A stretch of 64,000 bases of DNA, taken from NCBI RefSeq assembly GCF_014851585.1, contig NZ_JACVAB010000010.1, positions 96,452 through 160,451 of the forward strand, read 5' to 3'. Below, piece by piece: positions 8,624 through 17,987 of this stretch. Source of the stretch: Agrobacterium sp. AGB01 (lineage in GTDB: Bacteria; Pseudomonadota; Alphaproteobacteria; Rhizobiales; Rhizobiaceae). Numbering within the stretch: position 1 is the first letter of the stretch; each line of letters begins with the position of its first letter. The translations under genes were made by a program, and so were the position numbers. A model generated the notes under the pieces. That model was not told the origin of the DNA and did not search any database. It saw only the letters and a program-made list of their open reading frames with translations.

Positions 8624-9646
8624 ATGCGTAAGTTCGTTCCCGATAACAATGACTCCAACGTAAACATCTATTCGAACTGGAAACCGGGCCTCCGGGCACT
8701 TGTCAATGGCGGCGCAGGTTTTCTCGGTTCACACCTGTGCGAAAGGCTGTTGCAATGCGGCCATGAGGTTATCTGCCTCGACGACTTCTCCACCGGCAGA
8801 CGCACCAATATTGAACATCTGACGTCCAATAGAGGTTTCACTGTGGTGGAGCACGACGTGCGCAACCCCTATGATCTCGATGTATCTGTCATCTTCAATT
8901 TTGCGTCACCCGCATCCCCACCTGATTACCAGAAGGATCCGGTAGGCACGCTTTTGACCAATGTGATCGGTGCCCTGAACGTGCTGGAACTGGCACGTCG
9001 CACCGGTGCAACAGTTGTCCAGTCCTCCACATCGGAAGTCTATGGCGACCCTCTTATCAACCCGCAGCCGGAAACCTACTTCGGCAACGTCAATCCCATT
9101 GGCCCGCGTGCCTGCTACGATGAGGGAAAACGCAGCGCTGAAACGCTGTTCTTCGATTATCACCGCAATTTTGGCGTCGATATCAAGGTTGGTCGCATCT
9201 TCAACACCTATGGCCCGCGCATGCGCCAGGACGATGGTCGTGTTGTTTCCAACTTCATCGTGCAGGCCCTGCAGAACAAGGACATCACCATCTATGGCGA
9301 CGGCAAACAAACCCGTTCCTTCTGCTATGTTGATGACCTGATTGAAGGTTTCCTGCGCTTCTCGGTCAAAAGCCCAGAATGCTGTGGCCCGATCAACATT
9401 GGTAATCCTGCAGAAATTCCGGTGCGGCAACTGGCAGACATCGTCATTGCCATGACCAACTCCAGTTCACGCATCATACACCTGCCAGCCGCAGTGGATG
9501 ACCCGCAACAACGCCGGCCGGATATTACCCGCGCCAAAGAAGAGCTGAGATGGCAACCGCGCGTCAATCTTGAGCGGGGCCTCGCAAAGACCATCCACTA
9601 TTTCGATGCGCTGCTCAGCGGTAAAAAAATGGCGGAGGCTGTATGA
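8624..9646 (+). CDS. uxs1: UDP-glucuronate decarboxylase (UDP-xylose synthase)
   Basis: A 340-residue extended short-chain dehydrogenase. NAD-binding GGAGFLG is at 29-35, the family-specific TSEVYGDP at 136-143, and [11 protein letters not shown] carries catalytic Tyr165 and Lys169. These signatures separate UDP-xylose synthases from dTDP-glucose dehydratases. It converts UDP-glucuronate to UDP-xylose in the cytoplasm. The ATG at 8624 is preferred over a GTG at 8615 because AGGAAGGAG ends 8 bases before it. It heads a five-gene operon whose order equals uxs1-uxe-apsS-apsH1-apsE of Sinorhizobium meliloti (recalled, not searched). UDP-glucose dehydrogenase, the source of its substrate, is not in the window. 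Confidence 0.87.
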   Translation: MRKFVPDNNDSNVNIYSNWKPGLRALVNGGAGFLGSHLCERLLQCGHEVICLDDFSTGRRTNIEHLTSNRGFTVVEHDVRNPYDLDVSVIFNFASPASPPDYQKDPVGTLLTNVIGALNVLELARRTGATVVQSSTSEVYGDPLINPQPETYFGNVNPIGPRACYDEGKRSAETLFFDYHRNFGVDIKVGRIFNTYGPRMRQDDGRVVSNFIVQALQNKDITIYGDGKQTRSFCYVDDLIEGFLRFSVKSPECCGPINIGNPAEIPVRQLADIVIAMTNSSSRIIHLPAAVDDPQQRRPDITRAKEELRWQPRVNLERGLAKTIHYFDALLSGKKMAEAV

Positions 9647-9647
9647 G

Positions 9648-10631
9648 ATGCCCCGCTACATCCTTGTCACAGGCGGAGCCGGCTTCATAGGAAGCCATAT
9701 CTGCAAGGCGTTATCGCTGTCCGGCATGGTGCCGGTGGCTTATGACAACCTGTCCACCGGCCACAGCGATGCTGTGCGCTGGGGACCGTTGATCACGGCT
9801 GACATTGCCGATCACAGCATGTTGCGGGCAACGCTTTCCGAGTTTGCCCCTTCCCACGTCATCCATTGCGCTGCCAATGCCTATGTTGGTGAATCGGTAA
9901 CCGACCCGCGCAAATATTACCGCAACAACGTGGCCGGCAGCCTGACACTGCTGGAAGCCTGCATGGACCACCATGTCGAAGGACTGGTCTTTTCCAGCAG
10001 TTGCGCCACCTACGGCATTCCGGAAATCCTGCCGATCCGTGAGGAAACGCCACAAATACCGGTTAATCCCTACGGCCGTACCAAGCTTATTTTTGAAATG
10101 GCACTGGAAGACTATGCCGCAGCCTATGGGCTGCGGTTTGTCGCCCTGCGCTATTTCAATGCCGCAGGGGCTGACCCGGGCGGAGAGCTTTCCGAACGGC
10201 ATGAGCCTGAAACCCACCTTGTGCCACGGGCGCTTCTGGCCGCCGCACACAAGGTTCCGCAACTGGATGTGTTCGGCAATGATTACGACACGCAAGACGG
10301 AACCTGCGTGCGTGACTACATTCATGTCAGCGATCTGGCTGACGCTCATCTCGCAGCGATCCGTTATCTTGTCGGTGGTGGCGAGACTCTGCGTGTCAAT
10401 CTGGGCTCTGGCCGTGGCGCATCGGTTGCCGAAATCGTCGGTGCCATTCACCGTGTGACCGGCCAGCAGGTACCTGTCCAGTACGGCCCGCGTCGCGCCG
10501 GTGATCCACCCTCACTGTTTGCAGATATTGGTCGCGCCAAAGCCGTGCTTGGCTTCACACCATCACGCTCGGACATCGAAACGATCATCCGCACTGCTGC
10601 ACCGACGTTCGGACTGGAGACCAGCCGATGA
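9648..10631 (+). CDS. uxe: UDP-sugar 4-epimerase (GalE family; probable UDP-xylose 4-epimerase)
   Basis: A 327-residue GalE-like epimerase. GGAGFIG is at 9-15, SSSCATYG at 116-123 with the catalytic Ser region, and YGRTK gives Tyr142 and Lys146. GalE enzymes interconvert UDP-glucose and UDP-galactose. Directly behind a UDP-xylose synthase, the likely reaction is UDP-xylose to UDP-L-arabinose, as proposed for Uxe in S. meliloti, where the enzyme is bifunctional. The start follows the preceding stop by one base, with GGAGG 9 bases upstream. The open frame extends 26 codons further 5' inside the previous gene, but that part does not match the family. It overlaps the synthase gene by ATGA. Confidence 0.83.
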   Translation: MPRYILVTGGAGFIGSHICKALSLSGMVPVAYDNLSTGHSDAVRWGPLITADIADHSMLRATLSEFAPSHVIHCAANAYVGESVTDPRKYYRNNVAGSLTLLEACMDHHVEGLVFSSSCATYGIPEILPIREETPQIPVNPYGRTKLIFEMALEDYAAAYGLRFVALRYFNAAGADPGGELSERHEPETHLVPRALLAAAHKVPQLDVFGNDYDTQDGTCVRDYIHVSDLADAHLAAIRYLVGGGETLRVNLGSGRGASVAEIVGAIHRVTGQQVPVQYGPRRAGDPPSLFADIGRAKAVLGFTPSRSDIETIIRTAAPTFGLETSR

Positions 10632-12598
10632 GCACGACACAGTTCATCACAACCGTTAACACCCAAAAGGCCAAACATAAGGTCCATGCCACGGTGTCTG
10701 ACGCACTGTTCGACCCGGTCTTCACCGGGTGGAACCGTATTGCCTATCTGCTGGGTATCGCAGGCTGGCTGGTAACCTTGGTTTATTTCTGGGGCTGGTG
10801 GCTGGATCCTGACCACATGCTGTCGATGCCCTATTTCATCGCCGTCAGCGTCTCGGTGTTCTACGTCACCATCCTGCCTGCCTATTTCGTGCTGATTTTC
10901 CTCAACGCGAAAGTCGTCAAACCGGAGGCACCCTTGCCCGAGGGGCGTGTTGCCATGGTGGTGACCAAGGCTCCATCAGAGCCCTTCTCGGTGGTCAGAA
11001 AAACAATGCTGGCCATGCTCGAACAGAAAATACCGATAGAATACGATGTCTGGCTGGCAGACGAAGATCCGACACCGGAAACCAGACGCTGGTGCGGCGA
11101 ACATGGCGTGTTGATTTCCACCCGCAAGGGTGTGGAAGCCTATCACCGTGCACAATGGCCGCGCCGCACACGCTGCAAGGAAGGCAATCTTGCCTATTTC
11201 TACGATCATTATGGATATGACCGTTATGACTTCGTGGCACAGTTCGATGCCGACCATGTACCGGAAACCGACTATCTCCATGAAATTCTGAAGCCTTTCG
11301 CTGATCCCGCCGTCGGTTACGTGTCGGCACCCAGCATTTGTGACGCCAATGCCGACGAAAGCTGGGCGGCACGCGGCAGGCTATACGTCGAGGCCGGTCT
11401 GCATGGCGCATTCCAGACCGGTTATAATAACGGCTGGGCACCTCTATGTATCGGCTCACATTATGCCGTGCGCACCAAAGCCTTACGCCAGATCGGCGGT
11501 CTCGGGCCTGAATTGGCAGAAGACCATTCCACCACCTTGCTGATGAATGCGGGTGGCTGGCGTGGAGTGCATGCCTTGAACGCTATTGCCCATGGTGACG
11601 GACCTTCAACCTTCACAGATCTTGCCGTGCAGGAATTCCAGTGGTCGCGTAGTCTGGTTACAATTCTTCTGCAGTATTCCAAGGACTATGTGCCAGCACT
11701 GCCAGCCAAACTGCAATTCCAGTTTCTGTTTTCGCAGATGTGGTATCCGCTGTTTTCCGTTGTCATGGCAGTCATGTTCGTCATGCCGGTTATCGCCCTT
11801 CTCGCAGGCCGTCCACTGGTCAATGTCAGCTACCCGGAATTCATGCTGCATTTCCTGCCTTCAATCTTGATGCTGACGGTGTTCACCTTCTTCTGGCGGG
11901 CAACCGGAACCTTCAGGCCGCATGATGCACGGCCGTTCTGCTGGGAAACATTTGCCTTCCTGTTCCTGCGTTGGCCTTGGTCGCTGGCAGGTTGCCTGGT
12001 CGCCATACGTGACAGGCTCAATGGTTCCTTTGTGGATTTTCGCATCACACCCAAGGGTGGCGAAAAGGCCGGATGCCTGCCGCTGCGCATCGTCGCCCCC
12101 TACATTGTGCTGGCCGGCTTCACAGCGCTTGCCATGATGCTGGCGCCGGACAGCCGCAGCACCCAGGGCTTTTACATTTTCGCAGCCATGAACGTGACGG
12201 TTTACGCCTTCCTCGTTCTGCTTTTGATGTTCCGACACGCTTCGGAAAACAGCCTTTCGGTATTGCCACGCACATGGGGCAATGCACTCGCAACAGTGTC
12301 TTCCTTCATCATCATTGCCAGTGGAGTGGTGCAACTCAACACCCATGGCCTTGGTGGCCTGGAAGCGCTGTCGCACGGCCAACCCTATGTCAGCTTTACC
12401 GAAACACGCTTCAACGCTTCCGGTGCAGGCGTTGGTGGTACCAAGACCATAAAGATGAAATTCCGGGTGAAATGGCACGGCATCCAGCCTGAACAGGAAG
12501 TGCAGGTAAAGCCGCAGCCCACTCCACCACAATACGGAATCATCATGCTGGCCAAGGCCAGACAGGATGGGTCCCTCGAGAAAGGAAGACTGTCATGA
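10628..12598 (+). CDS. apsS: Membrane polysaccharide synthase, glycosyltransferase family 2 (ApsS-like)
   Basis: A 656-residue cellulose-synthase-like processive transferase. Two N-terminal membrane helices (about 38-92) precede a cytoplasmic GT-A domain. The D, DxD, ED and Q..W hallmarks are at DED 145-147, DADH 207-210, AEDH 297-300 and QEFQW 335-339, the last lacking the usual Arg before Trp. Several C-terminal helices (about 365-590) and a cytoplasmic tail follow. It would polymerise and export a glycan across the inner membrane from UDP-sugars made by the two upstream enzymes. I see no clear PilZ RxxxR motif in the tail. It is coupled to both neighbours by ATGA overlaps. The name rests on synteny and substrate is inferred. 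Confidence 0.82.
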   Translation: MSTTQFITTVNTQKAKHKVHATVSDALFDPVFTGWNRIAYLLGIAGWLVTLVYFWGWWLDPDHMLSMPYFIAVSVSVFYVTILPAYFVLIFLNAKVVKPEAPLPEGRVAMVVTKAPSEPFSVVRKTMLAMLEQKIPIEYDVWLADEDPTPETRRWCGEHGVLISTRKGVEAYHRAQWPRRTRCKEGNLAYFYDHYGYDRYDFVAQFDADHVPETDYLHEILKPFADPAVGYVSAPSICDANADESWAARGRLYVEAGLHGAFQTGYNNGWAPLCIGSHYAVRTKALRQIGGLGPELAEDHSTTLLMNAGGWRGVHALNAIAHGDGPSTFTDLAVQEFQWSRSLVTILLQYSKDYVPALPAKLQFQFLFSQMWYPLFSVVMAVMFVMPVIALLAGRPLVNVSYPEFMLHFLPSILMLTVFTFFWRATGTFRPHDARPFCWETFAFLFLRWPWSLAGCLVAIRDRLNGSFVDFRITPKGGEKAGCLPLRIVAPYIVLAGFTALAMMLAPDSRSTQGFYIFAAMNVTVYAFLVLLLMFRHASENSLSVLPRTWGNALATVSSFIIIASGVVQLNTHGLGGLEALSHGQPYVSFTETRFNASGAGVGGTKTIKMKFRVKWHGIQPEQEVQVKPQPTPPQYGIIMLAKARQDGSLEKGRLS

Positions 12599-13104
12599 AA
12601 ACTATAATCAAAAACCTCAGGCTTCCAGTCCTTCTGCTCAGCATGAGCATGCTGACACCAAGTCTGGCGCTTGCCGCAAAAGAGGTCAAAAAATCCCCAC
12701 AGCTTCTGACAGCATCGGAAGTGGTGAATATGTACAAGGACAAAACCTGGCGCTGGCCAAGTGGCGGCGGACGGTTTGATTCGCAAGGTCGGCGCTTTAC
12801 CGCAATGACCGAAGAAAACGGCAAGAAGTCCATCGGCGAAGGCACATGGTCAGTCGATAACCTCGGCAAGATGTGCATGAACGCCACTTGGACGACGGAC
12901 GGCGAGGCCGCCAAGGCAAGGACATGTTTTTCCCATGGCAGGCTTGGCAACGTGATCTACCAGAAGCGTTTGCCAATGGGAGATTGGTACGTGTTTCGCA
13001 GTGCCAAACCCAGAGCAAGCGATGAATTTTCGAAACTTGTGAACACCGACAGCGTAACCGTTCAGGCGTTGGCGGCCAAACAGGTCATGTCAGTCAAAAA
13101 ATAG
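12595..13104 (+). CDS. apsH1: DUF995-type secreted protein (ApsH1 position)
   Basis: A 169-residue protein with an N-terminal signal peptide (basic MKTIIKNLR, hydrophobic core, cleavage near LALA-AKE). The mature domain, starting at LTASEVVNMYKDKTWRW and containing GEGTWSVDNLGKMCM, fits the DUF995 family of small periplasmic proteins common in rhizobia. It overlaps the synthase gene by ATGA and precedes a glycoside hydrolase, as apsH1 does in S. meliloti. It may help export or modify the polysaccharide in the periplasm; no catalytic residues can be named. Confidence 0.75.
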   Translation: MKTIIKNLRLPVLLLSMSMLTPSLALAAKEVKKSPQLLTASEVVNMYKDKTWRWPSGGGRFDSQGRRFTAMTEENGKKSIGEGTWSVDNLGKMCMNATWTTDGEAAKARTCFSHGRLGNVIYQKRLPMGDWYVFRSAKPRASDEFSKLVNTDSVTVQALAAKQVMSVKK

Positions 13105-13121
13105 TTGGAGAGGAGAAAGCC

Positions 13122-14087
13122 ATGAAGAAGCTGAACAAAAAAATCCTGTCCGCAGCGGCTATAGCAATCCTGTTTTCCGCCGCGGCCTACCCGGTGGTCC
13201 AGTCACAGGCACAAAATGCCGCAGGCATGACAGCCGCCACCTTGCGTTCCATCACGGACAAACGCCCGACACTGCATGCCGATGGCATAAAGTTCGGTGC
13301 CTATGATCCACATGGCGACTTCGGTCAGCAACAGGGTGTAGCGACCGAACACCTCTTCCTGCCCTGGGAAGACGTGGATCTGGATAGTTTGAAAACGGCC
13401 GATGCCTATGCGTTGGAACGCAAACGCAATGTGCTGATTACCGTTGAACCCTGGTCGTGGGACGTCAGCTGGCGCCTGACCTCCGATGAGTTGCGGCGGA
13501 AAATCCTGCAAGGCGGGTATGACGAAAACATGCACGCCATTGCCCGCATGGTCTCGCAAATGAAAAGCCCTGTCATCATTCGCTGGGGCCAGGAAATGGA
13601 AGATAAATCCGGCCGCTTCTCGTGGTCCGGTTGGGCACCGAATGACTACATCACTGCCTACCGTCACATGATGGATATCGTGCGCAAGGAAGCACCCAAT
13701 GCCAAACTGATGTGGTCTCCAAAGGGTGAAGACGGCCTGCAGGCCTATTATCCCGGCGACAACTATGTCGACTTTGTGGGGCTGTCGGTGTTCGGTCTCG
13801 AGGCCTTCGACAAGATCGAACATGGCGGCCCATGGACCTTCGGACAATCCCTCAAAAAGGGATACAGTCTGGTGGAAAAATACAACAAACCGATATGGGT
13901 CGCCGAACTGGGTTATGAAGGCAATGATGCCTACATCAAACCCTGGATGAACGACGTGACGTTGAAAACCACCGAGTTCCCCAAGCTGGAGGAAGTCGTC
14001 TATTTCAACGACAAGGACGTCCATCCATGGCCGCATAACCTTGGAAAACCCGACTGGCGCGTGGTGCGCAACGACCAGACCAACTGA
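13122..14087 (+). CDS. apsE: Secreted GH26-like glycoside hydrolase (ApsE-like)
   Basis: A 321-residue protein with a signal peptide (MKKLNKKILS, then a hydrophobic core to about residue 31). The mature part is a TIM-barrel resembling glycoside hydrolase family 26. Glu158 in RWGQEMED matches the acid/base Glu region, and Glu in WVAELGYEG matches the nucleophile. Family 26 cleaves beta-mannans and mixed beta-glucans. In a synthase operon such hydrolases usually trim or release the nascent polymer. GGAGAGGAG lies before the ATG, 17 bases after the DUF995 gene. An ApsH2 gene, present downstream in S. meliloti, is absent here; a terminator follows directly. Confidence 0.78.
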   Translation: MKKLNKKILSAAAIAILFSAAAYPVVQSQAQNAAGMTAATLRSITDKRPTLHADGIKFGAYDPHGDFGQQQGVATEHLFLPWEDVDLDSLKTADAYALERKRNVLITVEPWSWDVSWRLTSDELRRKILQGGYDENMHAIARMVSQMKSPVIIRWGQEMEDKSGRFSWSGWAPNDYITAYRHMMDIVRKEAPNAKLMWSPKGEDGLQAYYPGDNYVDFVGLSVFGLEAFDKIEHGGPWTFGQSLKKGYSLVEKYNKPIWVAELGYEGNDAYIKPWMNDVTLKTTEFPKLEEVVYFNDKDVHPWPHNLGKPDWRVVRNDQTN

Positions 14088-14115
14088 CGCGTTGCCATGC
14101 CAAACCACCCATAAA

Positions 14116-14146
14116 AAAGCCCCGCACGACAGGCGCGCGGGGCTTT
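14116..14146. terminator. Bidirectional intrinsic terminator
   Basis: AAAGCCCCGC pairs with GCGGGGCTTT. The minus strand has a run of six T after the stem; the plus strand has a short T run. It separates the exopolysaccharide operon from the convergent carrier gene. Confidence 0.9.
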
Positions 14147-14170
14147 CTGTCTAGGGCGATACAGCCGCAA

Positions 14171-15490
14171 TCAATCCTCTTGGATATGGCTCGTATGCTT
14201 GGTGTCGCGCATGCGGATGTAAACGATCAGCGATAGGCCAATCATGATGGTGACGTACCAGAAAAACCACTCTTCATGGCCGAGCTGCTTGAACTTCAGG
14301 GCCACGAATTCTGCCGTACCACCAAACACCGTGTTGGCCAGCGCGTAAGGAAGTGCAACGCCAAGTGCACGGATGTGCGCCGGGAACAGCTCCGCCTTAA
14401 CGACGGCGTTGATCGAGGTGTAACCAGTCACGATCAACAGACCCGCAAGAACCAAAGCGAATGCTGCAAAGGCATTTGTCGTTACAGCCAAAGTCGAGAA
14501 AATCGGATAGGTGCACAACAGACCGAGCACACCAAACCCGACCATCAGCGGCTTGCGACCGATCTTGTCGGAAAGCGCACCGGCAACAGGCTGGAACAAC
14601 ATGAACACGAACAAAGCAGCTGTGGTAATTTCCGTCGCACTTTCCTTGCTGAAGCCCGATGTGTTGACGAGGAACTTCTGCAGGTAGGTGGTGTAGGCAT
14701 AAAAGGCCAATGTACCGCCGGAAGTAAGAGCCATTACCATCAACGCTTCACGCGGATAATGGCGGAACAGGGCCCAGCCACTGGACTTCGGCTTTTCAGC
14801 CGTATCAGCCTTGGCATTTTCAAACGACTGCGTCTCAACCAGACCACGACGGATGTAAAACACCGCAATGGCAAGGAAGCCGCCAATCAGGAACGGAATG
14901 CGCCAGCCCCACGAGCTGAGCTGTTCCGGCGTCAGCACACGCTGAAGAACCAAGAGAACCGCCAGCGCCAGCAACTGACCGGAAATCAGCGTGACATATT
15001 GGAAGCTTGAGAAAAAGCCGCGACGGTTCTTGCCCGCCATCTCGCTGAGGTAGGTGGCACTTGCGCCATATTCACCACCAACACTGATGCCCTGCAACAG
15101 ACGTGCAAACACCAAAATGGCTGGCGCCGCAATGCCAATGGTCTCGTGGCCCGGCGTAATAGCAATCAACAACGAACCGAGACACATCAGCGTCACCGAC
15201 AGTGTAAGGCCAGCCTTGCGGCCCTTGCGGTCTGCGTAGGTTCCCATGAACCAGGCACCGATCGGGCGCATCAGGAAGCCGACCGCAAAAACGGCCGCTG
15301 CGCTTAACAATTCGGCGGTCTGGTTGCCGGACGGAAAGAAGATCGGCGCAAAATACAGCGTAAAGGCCGAATAAACATACCAGTCATACCACTCGACGAG
15401 ATTGCCTGCGGAACCGCCAATAATGGATTTCAAACGGGTTTTCTGATCCAGGACTGGAGTACCAGCCGGACTTGATGACATCTTATTCAC
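14171..15490 (-). CDS. MFS metabolite:H+ symporter, KgtP/ProP type
   Basis: A 439-residue inner-membrane carrier with about 12 helices. GNLVEWYDWYVYSAF near residue 30 is the signature of the metabolite:H+ symporter family, which includes alpha-ketoglutarate permease KgtP, proline/betaine carrier ProP and shikimate carrier ShiA. The loop motif between helices 2 and 3 is GTYADRKGRKAGL. Overall similarity seems closest to KgtP, so a dicarboxylate or oxoacid is the likely cargo, but specificity is not certain. It is monocistronic, converges on the exopolysaccharide operon and shares its terminator. A second Met at residue 4 is an alternative start. Confidence 0.82.
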   Translation of the reverse strand: MNKMSSSPAGTPVLDQKTRLKSIIGGSAGNLVEWYDWYVYSAFTLYFAPIFFPSGNQTAELLSAAAVFAVGFLMRPIGAWFMGTYADRKGRKAGLTLSVTLMCLGSLLIAITPGHETIGIAAPAILVFARLLQGISVGGEYGASATYLSEMAGKNRRGFFSSFQYVTLISGQLLALAVLLVLQRVLTPEQLSSWGWRIPFLIGGFLAIAVFYIRRGLVETQSFENAKADTAEKPKSSGWALFRHYPREALMVMALTSGGTLAFYAYTTYLQKFLVNTSGFSKESATEITTAALFVFMLFQPVAGALSDKIGRKPLMVGFGVLGLLCTYPIFSTLAVTTNAFAAFALVLAGLLIVTGYTSINAVVKAELFPAHIRALGVALPYALANTVFGGTAEFVALKFKQLGHEEWFFWYVTIMIGLSLIVYIRMRDTKHTSHIQED

Positions 15491-15665
15491 AGTAACTCCA
15501 ATTCGTAATTATCTGGAGATGAGGCGCGCGGAAGGTATGAGATGCGATATTTTGCCGCGCCATAAGACGGCTATACACCCGGATTGCTGCGATGCGCAAG
15601 TTTATGCTGCGACGCAGCAATATCACATTAGACCAAAGAACTAGGCGCGAAAAACAAGTATAGTG

Positions 15666-15690
15666 CCGAACAGGAATTCGTTCCTGCGGC
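15666..15690 (-). terminator. Hairpin downstream of tRNA-Leu
   Basis: CAGGAA and TTCCTG pair around a TTCG tetraloop on the plus strand (15671-15686), with outer CCG/CGG pairing. Read on the minus strand it follows the tRNA by about 30 bases and is followed after a few bases by TTGTTTTT. Probable tRNA terminator. Confidence 0.5.
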
Positions 15691-15721
15691 AATCTTTATC
15701 AAATTATCGATGTGAAGATTT

Positions 15722-15806
15722 TGGTGCCCCTTGCCGGAATCGAACCAGCACTCCTCTCGGAACCTGATTTTGAGTCAGGCGCGTCTACCAATTCCGCCAA
15801 AGGGGC
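15722..15806 (-). tRNA. tRNA-Leu (anticodon CAA)
   Basis: The minus strand reads as an 85-base class II tRNA. The acceptor GCCCCTT pairs with AAGGGGC. The anticodon arm is CCTGA-CTCAAAA-TCAGG, with CAA as anticodon (reads UUG). The T arm has GGTTCGATTCC, and the 3' CCA is encoded. The extra arm is long, as expected for leucine. No integrase gene or target duplication is seen beside it. Confidence 0.96.
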
Positions 15807-16071
15807 AACAGGAGCGAAGTCCTGTGGTATGGCGCCGGACTATACGAATGAACCGGTTCCGGTCAACCGGTTTTTACAAAAAACAGCAATTCACGAAACT
15901 TTGCTTGATCACCGTGTCGGGCGGAACCTTCACCACATTTACATTCCCGCATGTACTGGATTACAGGTTACAGCCATGATGCCGGGCAGGACGGCACCCA
16001 TATACCCCTCCTTTCCTGTCTCATGCGTGGGCAACTTTCATCACGCAGATACCAAAGCAAGAGTGAAATCC

Positions 16072-16587
16072 ATGGCACAGACACAATCCGCGCAATCCGG
16101 CCTTACAGTTTCTTCAGTTCTGGTCACCGCAGGTATGATCTTCACTGTCGGCTCGGCGCTCGGCTTTCAGCACATTGGCGGCTATACGCCCTGCGCACTT
16201 TGCCTCTTGCAGCGTGATCCCTATTATTACGCCATTCCACTCGGCATTCTCGCCATCCTCGCAAGCCTTCTGAAGCTGCCCTCATGGACCGTCAAAACAC
16301 TTCTCTTACTGATTGGTATTGCCATGCTGATCGGCGCTGGCATGGGCGTTTACCACTCCGGCGTTGAATGGGGTTTCTGGGAAGGCCCGACGACCTGCGC
16401 CACCGGCGCACCGTCCATCACAACCAATGCCGGCAGCCTGTTGAGCGATCTCAACGCCATCAAGGCACCATCCTGCAACACCGCAGCATTGCGCGTGCTT
16501 GGTCTTTCCTTCGCGGGCTGGAACGTGATTGCAAGCGTAGCGCTGGCCGCAATCGCCTTCTACGGCGCAACCCGCAAAAAGATCTGA
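16072..16587 (+). CDS. dsbB: DsbB-family disulfide bond formation protein
   Basis: A 171-residue four-helix inner-membrane protein. The first Cys pair is CALC (residues 41-44, in TPCALCLLQRDPYY). A second pair lies in the later periplasmic loop (TTCATGAPS and APSCNTA). DsbB reoxidises the periplasmic thiol oxidase DsbA and passes electrons to quinone. The start MAQTQSAQ is chosen on domain grounds; a GTG three codons upstream is possible, and the open frame continues 5' across the antisense tRNA-Leu, which cannot be coding. It converges on an HNH nuclease gene 16 bases away. Confidence 0.85.
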   Translation: MAQTQSAQSGLTVSSVLVTAGMIFTVGSALGFQHIGGYTPCALCLLQRDPYYYAIPLGILAILASLLKLPSWTVKTLLLLIGIAMLIGAGMGVYHSGVEWGFWEGPTTCATGAPSITTNAGSLLSDLNAIKAPSCNTAALRVLGLSFAGWNVIASVALAAIAFYGATRKKI

Positions 16588-16603
16588 CCGGGAACCGGCT
16601 TCA

Positions 16604-17161
16604 TCAAGGCTGAAGCTCGGTATCCCAGTAAAGATAGTCCATCCAGCTTTCATGCAGGTAATTGGGCGGGAACAACCGCCCATTATTATGCAGGTCCTGC
16701 ACGGTTGGCTGGTAGGGTCTCTGGTGCGGAAGCATGCCAGCCTGTTTCGGCAATTTACTGCCTTTGCGCAGGTTACATGGTGAACACGCCGCAACGACGT
16801 TCAGCCATGTGGTTTCACCACCATGCGCACGCGGAATAACATGATCGAATGTCAGGTCGTCATGAGAGCCGCAATACTGGCATTGGAACTTGTCGCGCAA
16901 GAAGACATTAAAGCGGGTAAAGGCAGGATTTCTGGCCGGTTGCACATAGGTTTTGAGGCTTATGACACTCGGTAATCGTATCGAGAAACTCGGCGATGAA
17001 ACCGAGTGATCATACTCTGCTATGATATTCACACGATCTAGAAAAACCGCCTTGATCGCGTCCTGCCATGACCAGAGCGACAAGGGATAATAACTCAGTG
17101 GCCTGTAGTCAGCGTTCAGAACGAGCGCTGGCAAAGCCTGTGGGGAGACTGCAATCGTCAA
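16604..17161 (-). CDS. HNH endonuclease family protein
   Basis: A 185-residue protein with a compact HNH domain. The zinc pair CQYCG is followed by DDLTFDHVIPRAHGG, giving the catalytic His, then the Asn in TWLNVVAAC and a second zinc pair CSPCN. The N-terminal 70 residues (VLNADYRPLSYYPLSLWSW) are typical of a stand-alone HNH group found widely in alphaproteobacteria and not linked to phage. The cellular role of this group is not established; a nicking or repair activity is likely. The neighbour is a DNA glycosylase, but the two are separated by 100 bases and probably transcribed independently. Confidence 0.85.
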   Translation of the reverse strand: MTIAVSPQALPALVLNADYRPLSYYPLSLWSWQDAIKAVFLDRVNIIAEYDHSVSSPSFSIRLPSVISLKTYVQPARNPAFTRFNVFLRDKFQCQYCGSHDDLTFDHVIPRAHGGETTWLNVVAACSPCNLRKGSKLPKQAGMLPHQRPYQPTVQDLHNNGRLFPPNYLHESWMDYLYWDTELQP

Positions 17162-17261
17162 GGGCTTCTCCTGATCGATTCGGCATCTGCATTGTGTATA
17201 TTAGGTCTGTTGTTACAGTATTGTGAAGCCTATAAATGAAGCGCTCAAAGAAAGGCATATT

Positions 17262-17906
17262 TCAGGCGATTGGCAGCGCCTCACGCCGGGTTATTGCAGC
17301 GTAATAGGACCAGAAAAGCCGGGCCGCCACCGAGCGCCAGGGCGACCATTTTTCTGACAAAACAGCCAGTTGACGAACGGTCGGACGCGCCTCCATGTCA
17401 AGCGCATGGGCAACCGCAGCCTGCAAAGCAACATCCCCGGCCGGAAAAATATCCGCATGGCCACCACAGAACATCAGATAGACCTGCGCCGTCCATGGCC
17501 CTACTCCTTTGACGGCGGTCAATTCGGCCATCGCAGTCGCGGCATCAATCTGGCTCAAAGCTTCGAGATCCAGACCACCTTCGGCAACCGCCGTGGCAAT
17601 ACGTTGCAAGGTCTGCGCTTTGGCACGGGAAAGGCCAAAACCGGCGGCAATATCCGGGTGAACAGCCAGATATCGGTCCGCCGTCATCACCTGCGTCCCC
17701 GCGACAATCCGACCCCAGATCGCATCAGCACTGGCACGTGATACCATCTGAGACACGACAATACTGGCAAGACCGGCAAAGCCGGGTTCGCTGAGACGTA
17801 ACGGCACCGGTCCACATCGGCTGGCAATAAGGCTTAAGGATGGATCAAGCGCAAACAGGGCCGTAAGCCCGTTGGTAATATCGTCATCCCCATGAATAAC
17901 CGTCAT
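17262..17906 (-). CDS. DNA-3-methyladenine glycosylase II (AlkA-like)
   Basis: A 214-residue HhH-GPD superfamily glycosylase without the N-terminal AlkA or Ada domains. The helix-hairpin-helix reads LTAVKGVGPWTAQVYL. The catalytic Asp is in DIFPAGDVALQAAV, and VVSQMVSRASADAIWGRI is the usual core helix. It would excise alkylated bases to start base-excision repair. GGGAA lies before the ATG. It lies upstream of an HNH gene on the same strand and is divergent from gluQ, 81 bases away. Confidence 0.85.
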   Translation of the reverse strand: MTVIHGDDDITNGLTALFALDPSLSLIASRCGPVPLRLSEPGFAGLASIVVSQMVSRASADAIWGRIVAGTQVMTADRYLAVHPDIAAGFGLSRAKAQTLQRIATAVAEGGLDLEALSQIDAATAMAELTAVKGVGPWTAQVYLMFCGGHADIFPAGDVALQAAVAHALDMEARPTVRQLAVLSEKWSPWRSVAARLFWSYYAAITRREALPIA

Positions 17907-17987
17907 CGAATTTCCCAGTCAAACCACAGCCTATAGAGGGGCCTAGGGTCAACACGTCCACCGACCCTTGGCAAACAGAAAAAAATA

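Noticed and set aside
15722..15806. tRNA-Leu as an integration site for a genomic island
   Set aside because: No integrase gene and no duplicated tRNA 3' end were noticed nearby.
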